Under the pieces are notes generated by a model. It saw only the letters and a program-made list of their open reading frames with translations. It did no database searches and was not told the origin of the DNA. From IMG/VR virus record IMGVR_UViG_3300028857_000012, positions 1 through 43,760 of that record: a stretch of DNA of 43,760 nucleotides; one strand, given 5' to 3'. Shown here in pieces: positions 5,864 through 13,346 of this stretch; position 1 is the stretch's first letter; each line of letters begins with the position of its first letter. The position numbers and the translations under genes are program-made. The DNA comes from a virus.

Positions 5864-7288
5864 ATGAGTATCAAAAGAACGGAAGAGTATAAAGGGATAC
5901 CATACATGTTTGACGATGCGTATGGAGAGACGGAGAACAAGCGCACAGCGCAGAGGTTAATTGCGATGGCGGCGAAGACTTCATTTGAGAAGCTGTTCGT
6001 ACCGTTCCCGCCTAACGCAACACCGACGCTTACAAAGGAAGACATGATCGCGGCTGAGGCTGACGATGGTGTACTGTATGTACTTCCTATCGGAACGAAT
6101 TTCTCGGATGGTTTTGAGCTACCGACGATCTACACCGACGAGACATACGAGACCGCTCTCGGGGGTATCTATGGGGACAGCGTCGTGTTCATGTGCCTGC
6201 CACCCATTGTGGAAAACAACGGGGCGATCAAGGAGATTATCGACCGAAAGGCCGAGGCGTGCCTAGACTCTGAGATAGAGCCCAAGCGCAGAGCCTATGA
6301 GCATGCGCAGGTGGCGGCGTTTATCTCTAGCAGAATTGGCGCTAGACGCAAGACCGCAGAGCAGAATCTATCGCAGTACAGAGCCTCGTACAAGACAAAC
6401 GCAGAGGCGATGTTCATGTATGCGGGCAAGATTGAAGAGGCGGAGGCGCTGATTCGCGGAACATCCGACGACCCGCAGGAGAAAAAGCGCATCGAGGACG
6501 ATATTGAGGAGCTGTTCGGTAGCACCGTGCTCAAACGGGTGGAGTTTAAAGGTACGACGGTAATCTTCCACACCGGAGAACTGTCAATCACCGACGCAGG
6601 AGGAAATGTGAGACCGATCGGAGCCTTTGAAGCAACCATAGACTTGCCGTCAAGCTCTGTCAAATTCAATAACACGAACAACCACATCGACCCGAAGTAC
6701 GGCCGTATTCCGCATCCGCATTGCAGTTCCGAGGGGAGTCCGTGCCTCGGAAACATAGGTAGCGTAGTTCCTGCGCTGTGCCATGACTATGACGTTCTCG
6801 GGCTGTGGCAGATCGTACTGTCCTTCCTGACAAGCTACAATGGAGACGACTCTTGGGGCAGGCAACTGATACAGTGGCCGGCTGTTGACAAGAATGGAAA
6901 CAAGATAGCCGCTCCGTCGATTTCAGCACAAGGCGCGGCGGTTAGGTGCCATCATTGCGGCGACACGATAGAAGAGGGAGAAGAGCAAATCTGCGATCGG
7001 TGCGGGCATACGGTATGCAGTGAATGTGCAACAACATTCGTAAGGGAGGACCTTACAGAATACACGCTTTGCGAAGACTGCACGGAATACTGTGACATAT
7101 GCGGGACACAGCACGACCCTGAGGTTAAAGAGATGCACCAATGCGCTCAGTGCGTAGATGTGCGATTCTGCAAATACGCGCTCGGCATAATCAACAAGTA
7201 CGACATGTGGTTCTGTAGTCTCGACTGCCTGAACGAATACGAAAGAGATAATGACCTTCCGGTAACGGAGGCAGGTGATTTAGCATGA
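5864..7288 (+). CDS. E2-like ubiquitin-conjugating protein fused to RING/FYVE-like zinc domain
   Basis: 474 aa. The core at about residues 225-340 has E2-like features: a beta-rich lead-in (FEATIDLPSSSVKF), then HPH (284-286), eight residues on C294 in PCLGN, and a helix ending SYNGDDSWGR. This resembles PRTRC protein B and related prokaryotic E2 families, so C294 is the likely thioester cysteine. Residues 130-215 are charged and helical, possibly coiled coil. The C-terminus has eight cysteines spaced C-x2-C-x11-C-x2-C-x4-C-x2-C-x14-C-x2-C (362-406), a RING/FYVE-type cross-brace pattern, then seven more (410-455). I infer an E2 with a built-in E3-like or zinc-binding module. It overlaps the JAB gene by ATGA. 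The E2 call rests on motifs, not a profile search. Confidence 0.75.
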   Translation: MSIKRTEEYKGIPYMFDDAYGETENKRTAQRLIAMAAKTSFEKLFVPFPPNATPTLTKEDMIAAEADDGVLYVLPIGTNFSDGFELPTIYTDETYETALGGIYGDSVVFMCLPPIVENNGAIKEIIDRKAEACLDSEIEPKRRAYEHAQVAAFISSRIGARRKTAEQNLSQYRASYKTNAEAMFMYAGKIEEAEALIRGTSDDPQEKKRIEDDIEELFGSTVLKRVEFKGTTVIFHTGELSITDAGGNVRPIGAFEATIDLPSSSVKFNNTNNHIDPKYGRIPHPHCSSEGSPCLGNIGSVVPALCHDYDVLGLWQIVLSFLTSYNGDDSWGRQLIQWPAVDKNGNKIAAPSISAQGAAVRCHHCGDTIEEGEEQICDRCGHTVCSECATTFVREDLTEYTLCEDCTEYCDICGTQHDPEVKEMHQCAQCVDVRFCKYALGIINKYDMWFCSLDCLNEYERDNDLPVTEAGDLA

Positions 7289-8355
7289 GCAAAATGAAAC
7301 CGCATAATGCGAAACCGCGGGTAGTTTGGGTGGGGGCAAAGGGCATCAAGCTGTTCTTCACACCTACCGCCATTGCTAAGATACAGTGTTACATTGAGGA
7401 ATGCAACAAGGAAGTCGGGTGGCTTGGTAAGGTGACAGAGTACAAGGTGGCAGAGTACAAGGACAGCCTGTACCTGTGCGACGAAACTTACCTGCTACAT
7501 CAGGATGTAGGATCGGCAACAACGGAGATCACTCCGGCAGGGCTTGTAGCATTTGCAGAGGAAGTCGGACTTGAGGAGATGGGTAAAGCGCATCTATGGG
7601 GGCACTCTCACGTAGACATGGGGACTTCACCTTCCGGTCAGGACAACTCGCAGATGTCACTGTTCAAAGAGAACGGAATGGAATGGTTCTTCCGGATCAT
7701 AGGGAACAAGAAGGGTGAAATCACGGTAACGTACTACAACTGGACAGCAGGCGTGGTAGTCGAGGATGTTCCGTGGGATGTATACGACCCTTTGGCAGAC
7801 ACTCTGCGCGAAGCAATCAAAGCAGAGATAGCCGAAAAGGTAAAGGATATCGTATACACACCCGACACCTATGTAGGATTTAACAGAAAGTGGGATAGAA
7901 TGTTCGATGGGTATGACGATAAAGTGTGGGACAAGAAACATCAGTGCTGGGTATCCAAGGATTCCGACAATACGCAGACGCGCATAGTAACAGCGCCAGC
8001 CAGGCCGGACAACAAGGCCCCCGTAAAGATAACGTATAACACGCCTCTTGAAGAGGAGACGTGGTCATTCAAGATCGAGGCGGCCTCCATACTTCCGGAA
8101 TGGGTAAAGAGAAGGATATACGCAGGATCATACGGAGACTGTAGTAAGTACATAGATGTCAAAGAGGTCATGGAAGACTGGGCGATCAGCTATGAGGAGC
8201 TAGCAGAAGGAGTGTGCGCCCTGCTCGACGATATGGCGCTCGCAGAGAAGATGTTAGTAGCGGCTAGGAGTAAAGGGTACTCGGTATCCACTCTGATAGA
8301 GGGAGAAGGAGGTGTAGACGATAATGGACTACAGCAGACAGCTCAAGGAGTTTAA
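7285..8355 (+). CDS. JAB/MPN (JAMM) metalloprotease, probable Ubl deconjugase
   Basis: 356 aa. The N-terminal half holds a full JAMM zinc-protease signature: E43 in EVGWLG, H107-S-H109, then seven residues to S117 and D120 (GHSHVDMGTSPSGQD). Such enzymes cut isopeptide or C-terminal peptide bonds at a ubiquitin-like glycine. Two roles are likely here: trimming the NL tail of the 69-aa modifier, and removing it from targets. The C-terminal half (about 170-356) is unrecognised and may bind substrates. The start overlaps the E2 stop (ATGA), so translation is coupled, and the end overlaps the E1 gene by 32 bases. Confidence 0.88.
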   Translation: MSKMKPHNAKPRVVWVGAKGIKLFFTPTAIAKIQCYIEECNKEVGWLGKVTEYKVAEYKDSLYLCDETYLLHQDVGSATTEITPAGLVAFAEEVGLEEMGKAHLWGHSHVDMGTSPSGQDNSQMSLFKENGMEWFFRIIGNKKGEITVTYYNWTAGVVVEDVPWDVYDPLADTLREAIKAEIAEKVKDIVYTPDTYVGFNRKWDRMFDGYDDKVWDKKHQCWVSKDSDNTQTRIVTAPARPDNKAPVKITYNTPLEEETWSFKIEAASILPEWVKRRIYAGSYGDCSKYIDVKEVMEDWAISYEELAEGVCALLDDMALAEKMLVAARSKGYSVSTLIEGEGGVDDNGLQQTAQGV

Positions 8356-8986
8356 CCCGGAAGACTTCAAACTTCCGGTACACGTTATCGGGTGCGGCGC
8401 AACGGGGTCATGGGTAGCCATGATCCTAGCCAAGCTCGGCGTGAAAGATATTCACATTTGGGACTTCGACATTGTGGAAGAGCACAATATTCCCAATCAG
8501 TTATTCGCTATGTCGGACATCGGCAAGTTAAAAACGGATGCTTGCATGGAAAATATGCTAAGATGCTCTGCATTAGAAAAGGTGATGGTACACTATGAGA
8601 GGGCAGACAAGGATTCGATGCTTTCAGGAATCGTGTTCCTGCTGACTGACACCATGAAGAGCCGCGACGAGATATTCCGGAAATGCTTGAAGAACAACCT
8701 CGCCGTTCCGCTGTTTATCGAGACACGAACGTGCCTAGAGGGGGGAAGAGTATATGCGCTGAACCCAAGCAACAAGTCACAGTGTACCGAGTATGCGAAG
8801 ACGCTGTACACGGACGAGGAGTCAGCAGTTTCGGAGTGCGGCACATCACAGTCCATGGCACCCACGTCGGCGCTGATTTCCAGCTTGGCGGTGTGGCAGA
8901 TGGTGAAGTGGCACAAGGATGTGGAGATTGACAACGAGGTTCTGATCGACGCGAAGTACAACACATTCCTGGCACGCAAGTTCTAG
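8324..8986 (+). CDS. ThiF/E1-like Ubl-activating enzyme
   Basis: 220 aa, the size of a minimal ThiF/MoeB-type adenylation domain. Rossmann glycine motif GCGATG (23-28), acidic pair D47/D49 in DFDIVEEHN, NQ at 58-59 in place of the usual RQ, K68/K70 and D109 follow the E1 order. Cysteines include C137, C154 and C172; C172 (SECGTS) is the best candidate for thioester transfer. It should adenylate the C-terminal glycine of the modifier at 5485. The ATG at 8324 has a GGAGG site 11 bases upstream, within the end of the JAB gene. It is the last gene of the conjugation cluster. Confidence 0.88.
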   Translation: MDYSRQLKEFNPEDFKLPVHVIGCGATGSWVAMILAKLGVKDIHIWDFDIVEEHNIPNQLFAMSDIGKLKTDACMENMLRCSALEKVMVHYERADKDSMLSGIVFLLTDTMKSRDEIFRKCLKNNLAVPLFIETRTCLEGGRVYALNPSNKSQCTEYAKTLYTDEESAVSECGTSQSMAPTSALISSLAVWQMVKWHKDVEIDNEVLIDAKYNTFLARKF

Positions 8987-8996
8987 GAGGTGTAAC

Positions 8997-9287
8997 ATGA
9001 TAGAGATTGAAAGAGTAAGGGACGATTCAATAAGACGCCTGCACGAAGTGTTTTCAGAAACAGGTATGGGTGTCGTTGCAATGTTAAGAAATATTTACAA
9101 CGACGAAGCGAACGGTGGAACGGCCTGCTCCGCACATAACGGAAGAGAGGGTAGGTGCAGGAAGAGCGTATCCCAAAAATGCTGTTCCACGATGATAAAA
9201 TCGGGAAGCAAGGAATGCTTCGACTGCGACGAGCCATGCGCCGCCACAAAAGCTCTGCTTGAACATATCAGGAAGGAGGGTTTATAA
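8997..9287 (+). CDS. Cys-rich small protein with MIEIERV leader, 96 aa
   Basis: It starts 10 bases after the E1 gene; the AGGAGG overlaps the E1 stop codon. The leader MIEIERV and the cysteine pattern (C...C...CCST...CFDCDEPCAAT) make it the sixth member of the family found at 2309-4883. Members of one family thus flank the conjugation cluster on both sides, and this one is probably co-transcribed with it. Likely zinc-binding; role unknown. Confidence 0.7.
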   Translation: MIEIERVRDDSIRRLHEVFSETGMGVVAMLRNIYNDEANGGTACSAHNGREGRCRKSVSQKCCSTMIKSGSKECFDCDEPCAATKALLEHIRKEGL

Positions 9288-9547
9288 TGATAACGATAGC
9301 AAAAAGGAAAGAACACTGGGAAAAGTTGAACTCTCACGACGCGTGGCCGCCGGTAGTCGGCGAGACGTGCCGGATAACGTCGAAAGGGTGGAGATACCGA
9401 TACCCGGAAGACCGCAACGCCGTAGTCATTGACTTCCAATACAAGTACAGTCTGCCCGGAATACTAGACCAAGTACTTGTGAAGTTTGTTGAGGACGGAA
9501 GAACAAGGCGGTTCACGGCACTGAGCACCGTGGAGGTGAGAAGATGA
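9287..9547 (+). CDS. SH3-like small protein with MITIAKR leader, 86 aa
   Basis: An ATG at 9287 overlaps the previous TAA by one base after GGAAGGAGGG. After MITIAKRKE the protein reads VVGETCRITSKGWRYRY..NAVVIDFQY..VLVKFVEDGRTRRFT, strand-rich with an SH3-like repeat of basic and aromatic residues. It is coupled to the next gene by ATGA. Function unknown. Confidence 0.65.
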   Translation: MITIAKRKEHWEKLNSHDAWPPVVGETCRITSKGWRYRYPEDRNAVVIDFQYKYSLPGILDQVLVKFVEDGRTRRFTALSTVEVRR

Positions 9548-9789
9548 TTACCATTGAGAAGTGTTCTATATACGATCCACTAACCTACAATCAGTTAAGG
9601 CGGGGTATGCGCGTAAAAGCGATGTACAATGTGTCAGACATCGCCACAAATCTTGGTAGGGAAGGTGAGATAATCGATGTGTTTAGTAGCCCACGCCCTA
9701 ACCATAATGTGTGTTTTGTGAGGTTTGACGGGGGAAACAGGTCAGCGTGGGCCTGCGCCGCGGAGGCGCTGGTGGAGGTGGATACATGA
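9544..9789 (+). CDS. SH3-like small protein with MITIEKC leader, 81 aa
   Basis: The body (LRRGMRVKAMYNVSDIATNLGREGEIIDV...VRFDGGNRSAW) is clearly related to the next gene: both contain G-M-x-V-x, N/H-L-GREGE and RFD...W. This pair is a tandem duplication of an SH3/KOW-like module. ATGA overlaps occur at both ends. Function unknown. Confidence 0.7.
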   Translation: MITIEKCSIYDPLTYNQLRRGMRVKAMYNVSDIATNLGREGEIIDVFSSPRPNHNVCFVRFDGGNRSAWACAAEALVEVDT

Positions 9790-10034
9790 TAACGATTGAG
9801 CGTGAGATCGAGCCTGAAATACTAAAACGTTCCGACCTGAAAGTAGGAATGAAGGTAAGGGTAGTGCGAGATGTGATTGACGCACATAACCACCTCGGAA
9901 GAGAGGGAGAAGTAACTAAGGTGTATCCGGAAAGCGCATCGTCCGAATATGACGCCCTGGTTCGATTCGACGAAATGCGAGAGGGTCACTCGCGTACTTG
10001 GTGGGTGTCAGCAAAAGCGGTGGAGATAATATAG
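9786..10034 (+). CDS. SH3-like small protein with MITIERE leader, 82 aa
   Basis: The start is set at ATG 9786 (ATGA with the previous stop), not at the longer frame with a Gly-rich N-terminus. This restores the leader MITIERE. The body (LKVGMKVRVVRDVIDAHNHLGREGEVTKV...VRFDE...W) parallels the previous gene. It ends the second small-gene array. Function unknown. Confidence 0.72.
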   Translation: MITIEREIEPEILKRSDLKVGMKVRVVRDVIDAHNHLGREGEVTKVYPESASSEYDALVRFDEMREGHSRTWWVSAKAVEII

Positions 10035-10060
10035 TCTCTATTTAAAAAGGAGGACGAAAA

Positions 10061-10300
10061 ATGAAAGATGTAAAATGTATGAAGGCTGAGGATTTCGGAT
10101 GGGTTGTTGGTAAGTCAATAAACGGTATCACATTGAACCAACTCGAATACCTTGCGGATGATGGTGGAAAAGAAATGACCTTCCCGTCAAAAGAAGCCGC
10201 CGTCGAGTTTTTAAAGTCCCATGGTGTTTCAAACGAAGAGATTGAGTTTATGAGATTCTTTGTCCATACTCAGCGTTCGAATTGCAGAGAAAGTTGCTGA
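10061..10300 (+). CDS. Hypothetical protein, 79 aa
   Basis: The ATG at 10061 follows AAAAAGGAGGA. It is an acidic, mixed alpha/beta protein with no recognised domain. It is the last gene before the promoter at 10341, and no clear terminator separates them (only a weak AATCA/TGATT hairpin). Function unknown. Confidence 0.65.
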   Translation: MKDVKCMKAEDFGWVVGKSINGITLNQLEYLADDGGKEMTFPSKEAAVEFLKSHGVSNEEIEFMRFFVHTQRSNCRESC

Positions 10301-10340
10301 TTTAATCAAACAATGATTACTAATTTATGAAAACTACTGA

Positions 10341-10369
10341 TTGACAAATTGTTAATCGTGGGTTATAAT
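10341..10369 (+). promoter_or_regulatory. Consensus sigma70 promoter for the replication operon
   Basis: TTGACA at 10341-10346, 17-bp spacer, TATAAT at 10364-10369: a perfect match to both hexamers. It lies 22 bp upstream of the TTG start at 10392 and would drive the replication genes through 19106 with host RNA polymerase alone. Confidence 0.9.
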
Positions 10370-10391
10370 ACAAGAAAAAGGGGGCGATAGT

Positions 10392-10820
10392 TTGGGAGAA
10401 GTATTGGAAATATTCTCGCAGATAGACAGTAAGGCTAAGTTCATACGCGTGCTGGCGATCTACAATAAATTGGAGGAGGCACGCCGCGTCGCAGAGATGG
10501 ACGACATCGAGTTCAAGAAGCTCCTGCCCACACTGACAAAGAGCATCACCAAGCTCAATGCACAGTGTGACGGCATGTACGGATCTGTAAAGGAAATGTT
10601 GAAGGGCATGACTGACGAGGCTGGGATGCTTGAGGTGGCAATTTCTGTGCTATCACTAGCAGACGGCTACACAAGGTCGCTGTCAAGCGCAAAGGTTGGT
10701 AGCATAGTAGCTACAGACACGTGCGCTGAGGTGGCGCAAAAGCTAAAGACATCTATGATAGTCGAGAGATTATCAGAGTGTGTGGGGGTAAAGAAAGATG
10801 GCGACAATAAGCAAAGTTGA
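10392..10820 (+). CDS. Hypothetical protein, 142 aa, first gene of replication operon
   Basis: A TTG start at 10392 is chosen because an AGGGGG site lies about eight bases upstream and the promoter is just before it. The protein is all-helical in appearance with Lys/Glu-rich segments and no motif I recognise. The 3' end overlaps the helicase start by 23 bases, indicating coupled translation. Possibly a replication accessory protein by position. Confidence 0.65.
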   Translation: MGEVLEIFSQIDSKAKFIRVLAIYNKLEEARRVAEMDDIEFKKLLPTLTKSITKLNAQCDGMYGSVKEMLKGMTDEAGMLEVAISVLSLADGYTRSLSSAKVGSIVATDTCAEVAQKLKTSMIVERLSECVGVKKDGDNKQS

Positions 10821-12498
10821 CGACAAGATACAGCTATTCACAGAGTATTCTGACATTGAGAAATGCCGTAGTATCCCATGCGGAAAGTGGAATAAGAAGG
10901 TTTCGTGCTGGGAATACCCACTTGAAGCACTGCCAAATGTGATTGGAGCTTTCCCAAGAGCGACTGTGGACAGTATATTGAAGGGGCAGTTACGCAGGTT
11001 TGATGTGATAGAGCGCAACGTATCGGCGTTGGTGCGCGGAGAAACGGAGCCGCGAGACCACCCGTTCCTGATGGCACACCAACGTAAATGCCGCGACATT
11101 GCGATATTCAAGAACAAGTACGCTTGGTACATGGATACCGGAACAGGCAAGACGCTGACGGCATACGCCGTTATCGAAGACAAAATAACCGCAAAGTGGC
11201 TTGTAATATGCCCGCGTTCTATCATCAAGACGGCGTGGGTGGAAGACCACCTACACTTTTTTCCGTACCTTAAAGTCTTACCCATGTCGACGAACATGAA
11301 GAAGAAGGACTACCTTGAGGTTGCGGAACGGTGGGGGCTTGGGTATCTAGGAAAGTTGAAGACTGCCGATATACCAAAGTACCTGATGCAGTATGCAGAT
11401 GTAATCGTAATCAACCCGGAGTCGTTCAAGATACGGGACGACGTGAGGACGTGGCCACACGCAGGGCTTATCGTAGACGAGTCTTCGATACTGCGTGACA
11501 TGAGATCGCAAATAACCAAATCGGTAATCGAGCACGCCGACAGGATGCAATACACTTATCTCCTTTCAGGGAAGCCGGCGCCTAACAGTGACTTGGAATA
11601 CTTTGCGCAAATGCGTGTCGTGAACCGCGCGCTGTTAGGCGACAGCTTCTTTAAATTCAGAGACACGTTCTTCAAGCCGATAGACTACTTCGGAAGGGAT
11701 TTTAGAATGATTCCTGAGATGAAGGAGGCCTTCTCGCAGAGACTTGCGAAGTCGTGCATCTACATATCCAAAGGAGAATGTTTAGATTTGCCGAAAGATA
11801 TGCCTCCGATCATCCGTAGCGTAGAGCTACCGAAAGACGCGATGCGGCAGTACCGTCAGATGGAGAAGGACTCTATACTGCTGCTACAGGATAAGTCAGT
11901 TGCGGCAAGCAACAAGCTGGCGGCAATGATGAAGCTAAGGCAAATGACGTCGGGATTCATCATCGACACGAACGACGACAGCAAGGTGATGCAACTGCAT
12001 CACGCGAAGCTGGACGAGCTACGCAGTGTTATTACAGAACTTGGAGACAACAAGGCTGTGATATGGATCAACTTCAAGCACGAGGTAGCGGACATCATGG
12101 AACTCGTGGCATCAATGGGAAAGACGGCTGTTACAGCATACAGCGGAACGAAGAACACAGACGACAGTATTGACGACTTCAAGAGCGACAAGGCACAGTT
12201 CATCATAGCGCACCCAAAGACGCTGAAATACGGCGTCACGTTCACCGGGGAAAGCATGGTGAAGAACTGCACCTACGCGATATACTACAGTATGTCCCAC
12301 TCATTTGAGGACTACTACCAGTCACACGATAGAATCTACAGAAAGGGGCAGACGGAAGCCTGCACTTTCATTCTTCTGATAGCAGAGCACACCATAGACG
12401 AGGATATCTCTGCTGTCGTAACAAGAAAGGGGAGCAATGCAGAAGTGATGGAAAATATGATTAGGAGGTGTGGAGATGCCGAAATCAGCGAAGACTGA
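10798..12498 (+). CDS. SNF2-type superfamily 2 DNA helicase
   Basis: 566 aa. Walker A DTGTGKT (about residues 113-119), a DEAH-like box VDESS (about 225), the LLSGKPAPN motif III and the terminal motif VI QSHDRIYRKGQ (about 505) are characteristic of SNF2/Rad54-like phage helicases. The first 100 residues form a short N-terminal domain. It is an ATP-driven DNA translocase or helicase in phage replication or recombination, encoded with polymerase and VRR-NUC nuclease as in many phages. It overlaps the next gene by 20-30 bases. Confidence 0.92.
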   Translation: MATISKVDDKIQLFTEYSDIEKCRSIPCGKWNKKVSCWEYPLEALPNVIGAFPRATVDSILKGQLRRFDVIERNVSALVRGETEPRDHPFLMAHQRKCRDIAIFKNKYAWYMDTGTGKTLTAYAVIEDKITAKWLVICPRSIIKTAWVEDHLHFFPYLKVLPMSTNMKKKDYLEVAERWGLGYLGKLKTADIPKYLMQYADVIVINPESFKIRDDVRTWPHAGLIVDESSILRDMRSQITKSVIEHADRMQYTYLLSGKPAPNSDLEYFAQMRVVNRALLGDSFFKFRDTFFKPIDYFGRDFRMIPEMKEAFSQRLAKSCIYISKGECLDLPKDMPPIIRSVELPKDAMRQYRQMEKDSILLLQDKSVAASNKLAAMMKLRQMTSGFIIDTNDDSKVMQLHHAKLDELRSVITELGDNKAVIWINFKHEVADIMELVASMGKTAVTAYSGTKNTDDSIDDFKSDKAQFIIAHPKTLKYGVTFTGESMVKNCTYAIYYSMSHSFEDYYQSHDRIYRKGQTEACTFILLIAEHTIDEDISAVVTRKGSNAEVMENMIRRCGDAEISED

Positions 12499-13057
12499 AA
12501 AGCTGTGGACAATGCTGTACGACCTGCTTATGGCTATGGCAGATCCGAAGACAGGAGTTGTGCTTGCAAACTCAAAGGAACTGGAAGCGATGCTTGGTAG
12601 AAAGTACAACACAACGCAGATATGTAACGGGCTGTTGCACTTGGTAAAAACCGGTGAGATTAACACGCACAGAGACCGCGGTACGATGGGAAATGAATAC
12701 GTAGTTCCGGAGCTTACGAAAGGGAACACCGTGACAACAAAGATACACGACACGGTGACGATGGAAGACTTTGGAAAGCCTTACGAGAAGTTCGTAATTC
12801 CGGAAACGCAGGAACCTTCGACATACGAAAAGAAGTACGCACCAATCGTACTTCCTGAGACAGAGAAGAGCAAAGAGGAGAAGTCGCGCACACCAGTGGA
12901 ATGCGTAATGGATAGCTGGGATTATGCCAATGCGGCAGAGTACGCCCGTAAGACTCTGAGAGACACAGACCACATAGTGGGTGATGTTTTATCAGCATTT
13001 ATACAGATGCGAGATGCGCTGGACAGGATGATTCGAGAGGTAGACAAACATGCTTGA
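12476..13057 (+). CDS. Winged-helix-like hypothetical protein, 193 aa
   Basis: ATG 12476 is preferred to GTG 12470 because it is seven bases from AGGAGG. Residues 1-75 (LWTMLYDLLMAMADPKTGVV...LEAMLGRKYNTTQICNGLLHLVKTGEI) look like a winged helix with a recognition helix, suggesting DNA binding. The middle is Pro/Glu/Lys-rich and probably disordered, and the C-terminus is helical. It lies between helicase and nuclease, so a replication or loading role is possible. The end overlaps the next gene by 8 bases. Confidence 0.6.
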   Translation: MPKSAKTEKLWTMLYDLLMAMADPKTGVVLANSKELEAMLGRKYNTTQICNGLLHLVKTGEINTHRDRGTMGNEYVVPELTKGNTVTTKIHDTVTMEDFGKPYEKFVIPETQEPSTYEKKYAPIVLPETEKSKEEKSRTPVECVMDSWDYANAAEYARKTLRDTDHIVGDVLSAFIQMRDALDRMIREVDKHA

Positions 13058-13343
13058 GAAGGACTTTCAGCGGAATGTAATCAATATGATGAAACGTGAC
13101 TTCCCCGATCTGTGGTTCTTCAAAGTGTCCGACCGGTTCATGGGCGGAATACCCGACATCATAGGATGCTGTCGGGGCAGGATGTTCGGTATCGAGCTCA
13201 AAGTAAGCCCGAACAAAACGACAAAGCTACAAGACTTCACGATAGACCTGATGCGCAAGGCCGGGGCGCGTGTCGCCGTAGTATCAGACGACGTGGATAA
13301 AGCTAGGTTATTTCTGCTATCACTGTATCACGGAGAGGAGTAG
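13050..13343 (+). CDS. VRR-NUC domain nuclease
   Basis: 97 aa, a whole stand-alone VRR-NUC domain of typical phage size. The PD-(D/E)XK-type active site is visible as GGIPDIIGCCRGRMFGIELK (D, then E-x-K), and the C-terminal helix ARVAVVSDDVDKARLFL fits the family. Such small nuclease proteins accompany SNF2 helicases in phage genomes and probably resolve or process branched DNA. Confidence 0.92.
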   Translation: MLEKDFQRNVINMMKRDFPDLWFFKVSDRFMGGIPDIIGCCRGRMFGIELKVSPNKTTKLQDFTIDLMRKAGARVAVVSDDVDKARLFLLSLYHGEE

Positions 13344-13346
13344 CAA

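Noticed and set aside
5485-8986. Canonical PRTRC plasmid system
   Set aside because: The ParB-related and other PRTRC partner genes are not visible; only the Ubl, E2, JAB and E1 components resemble it.
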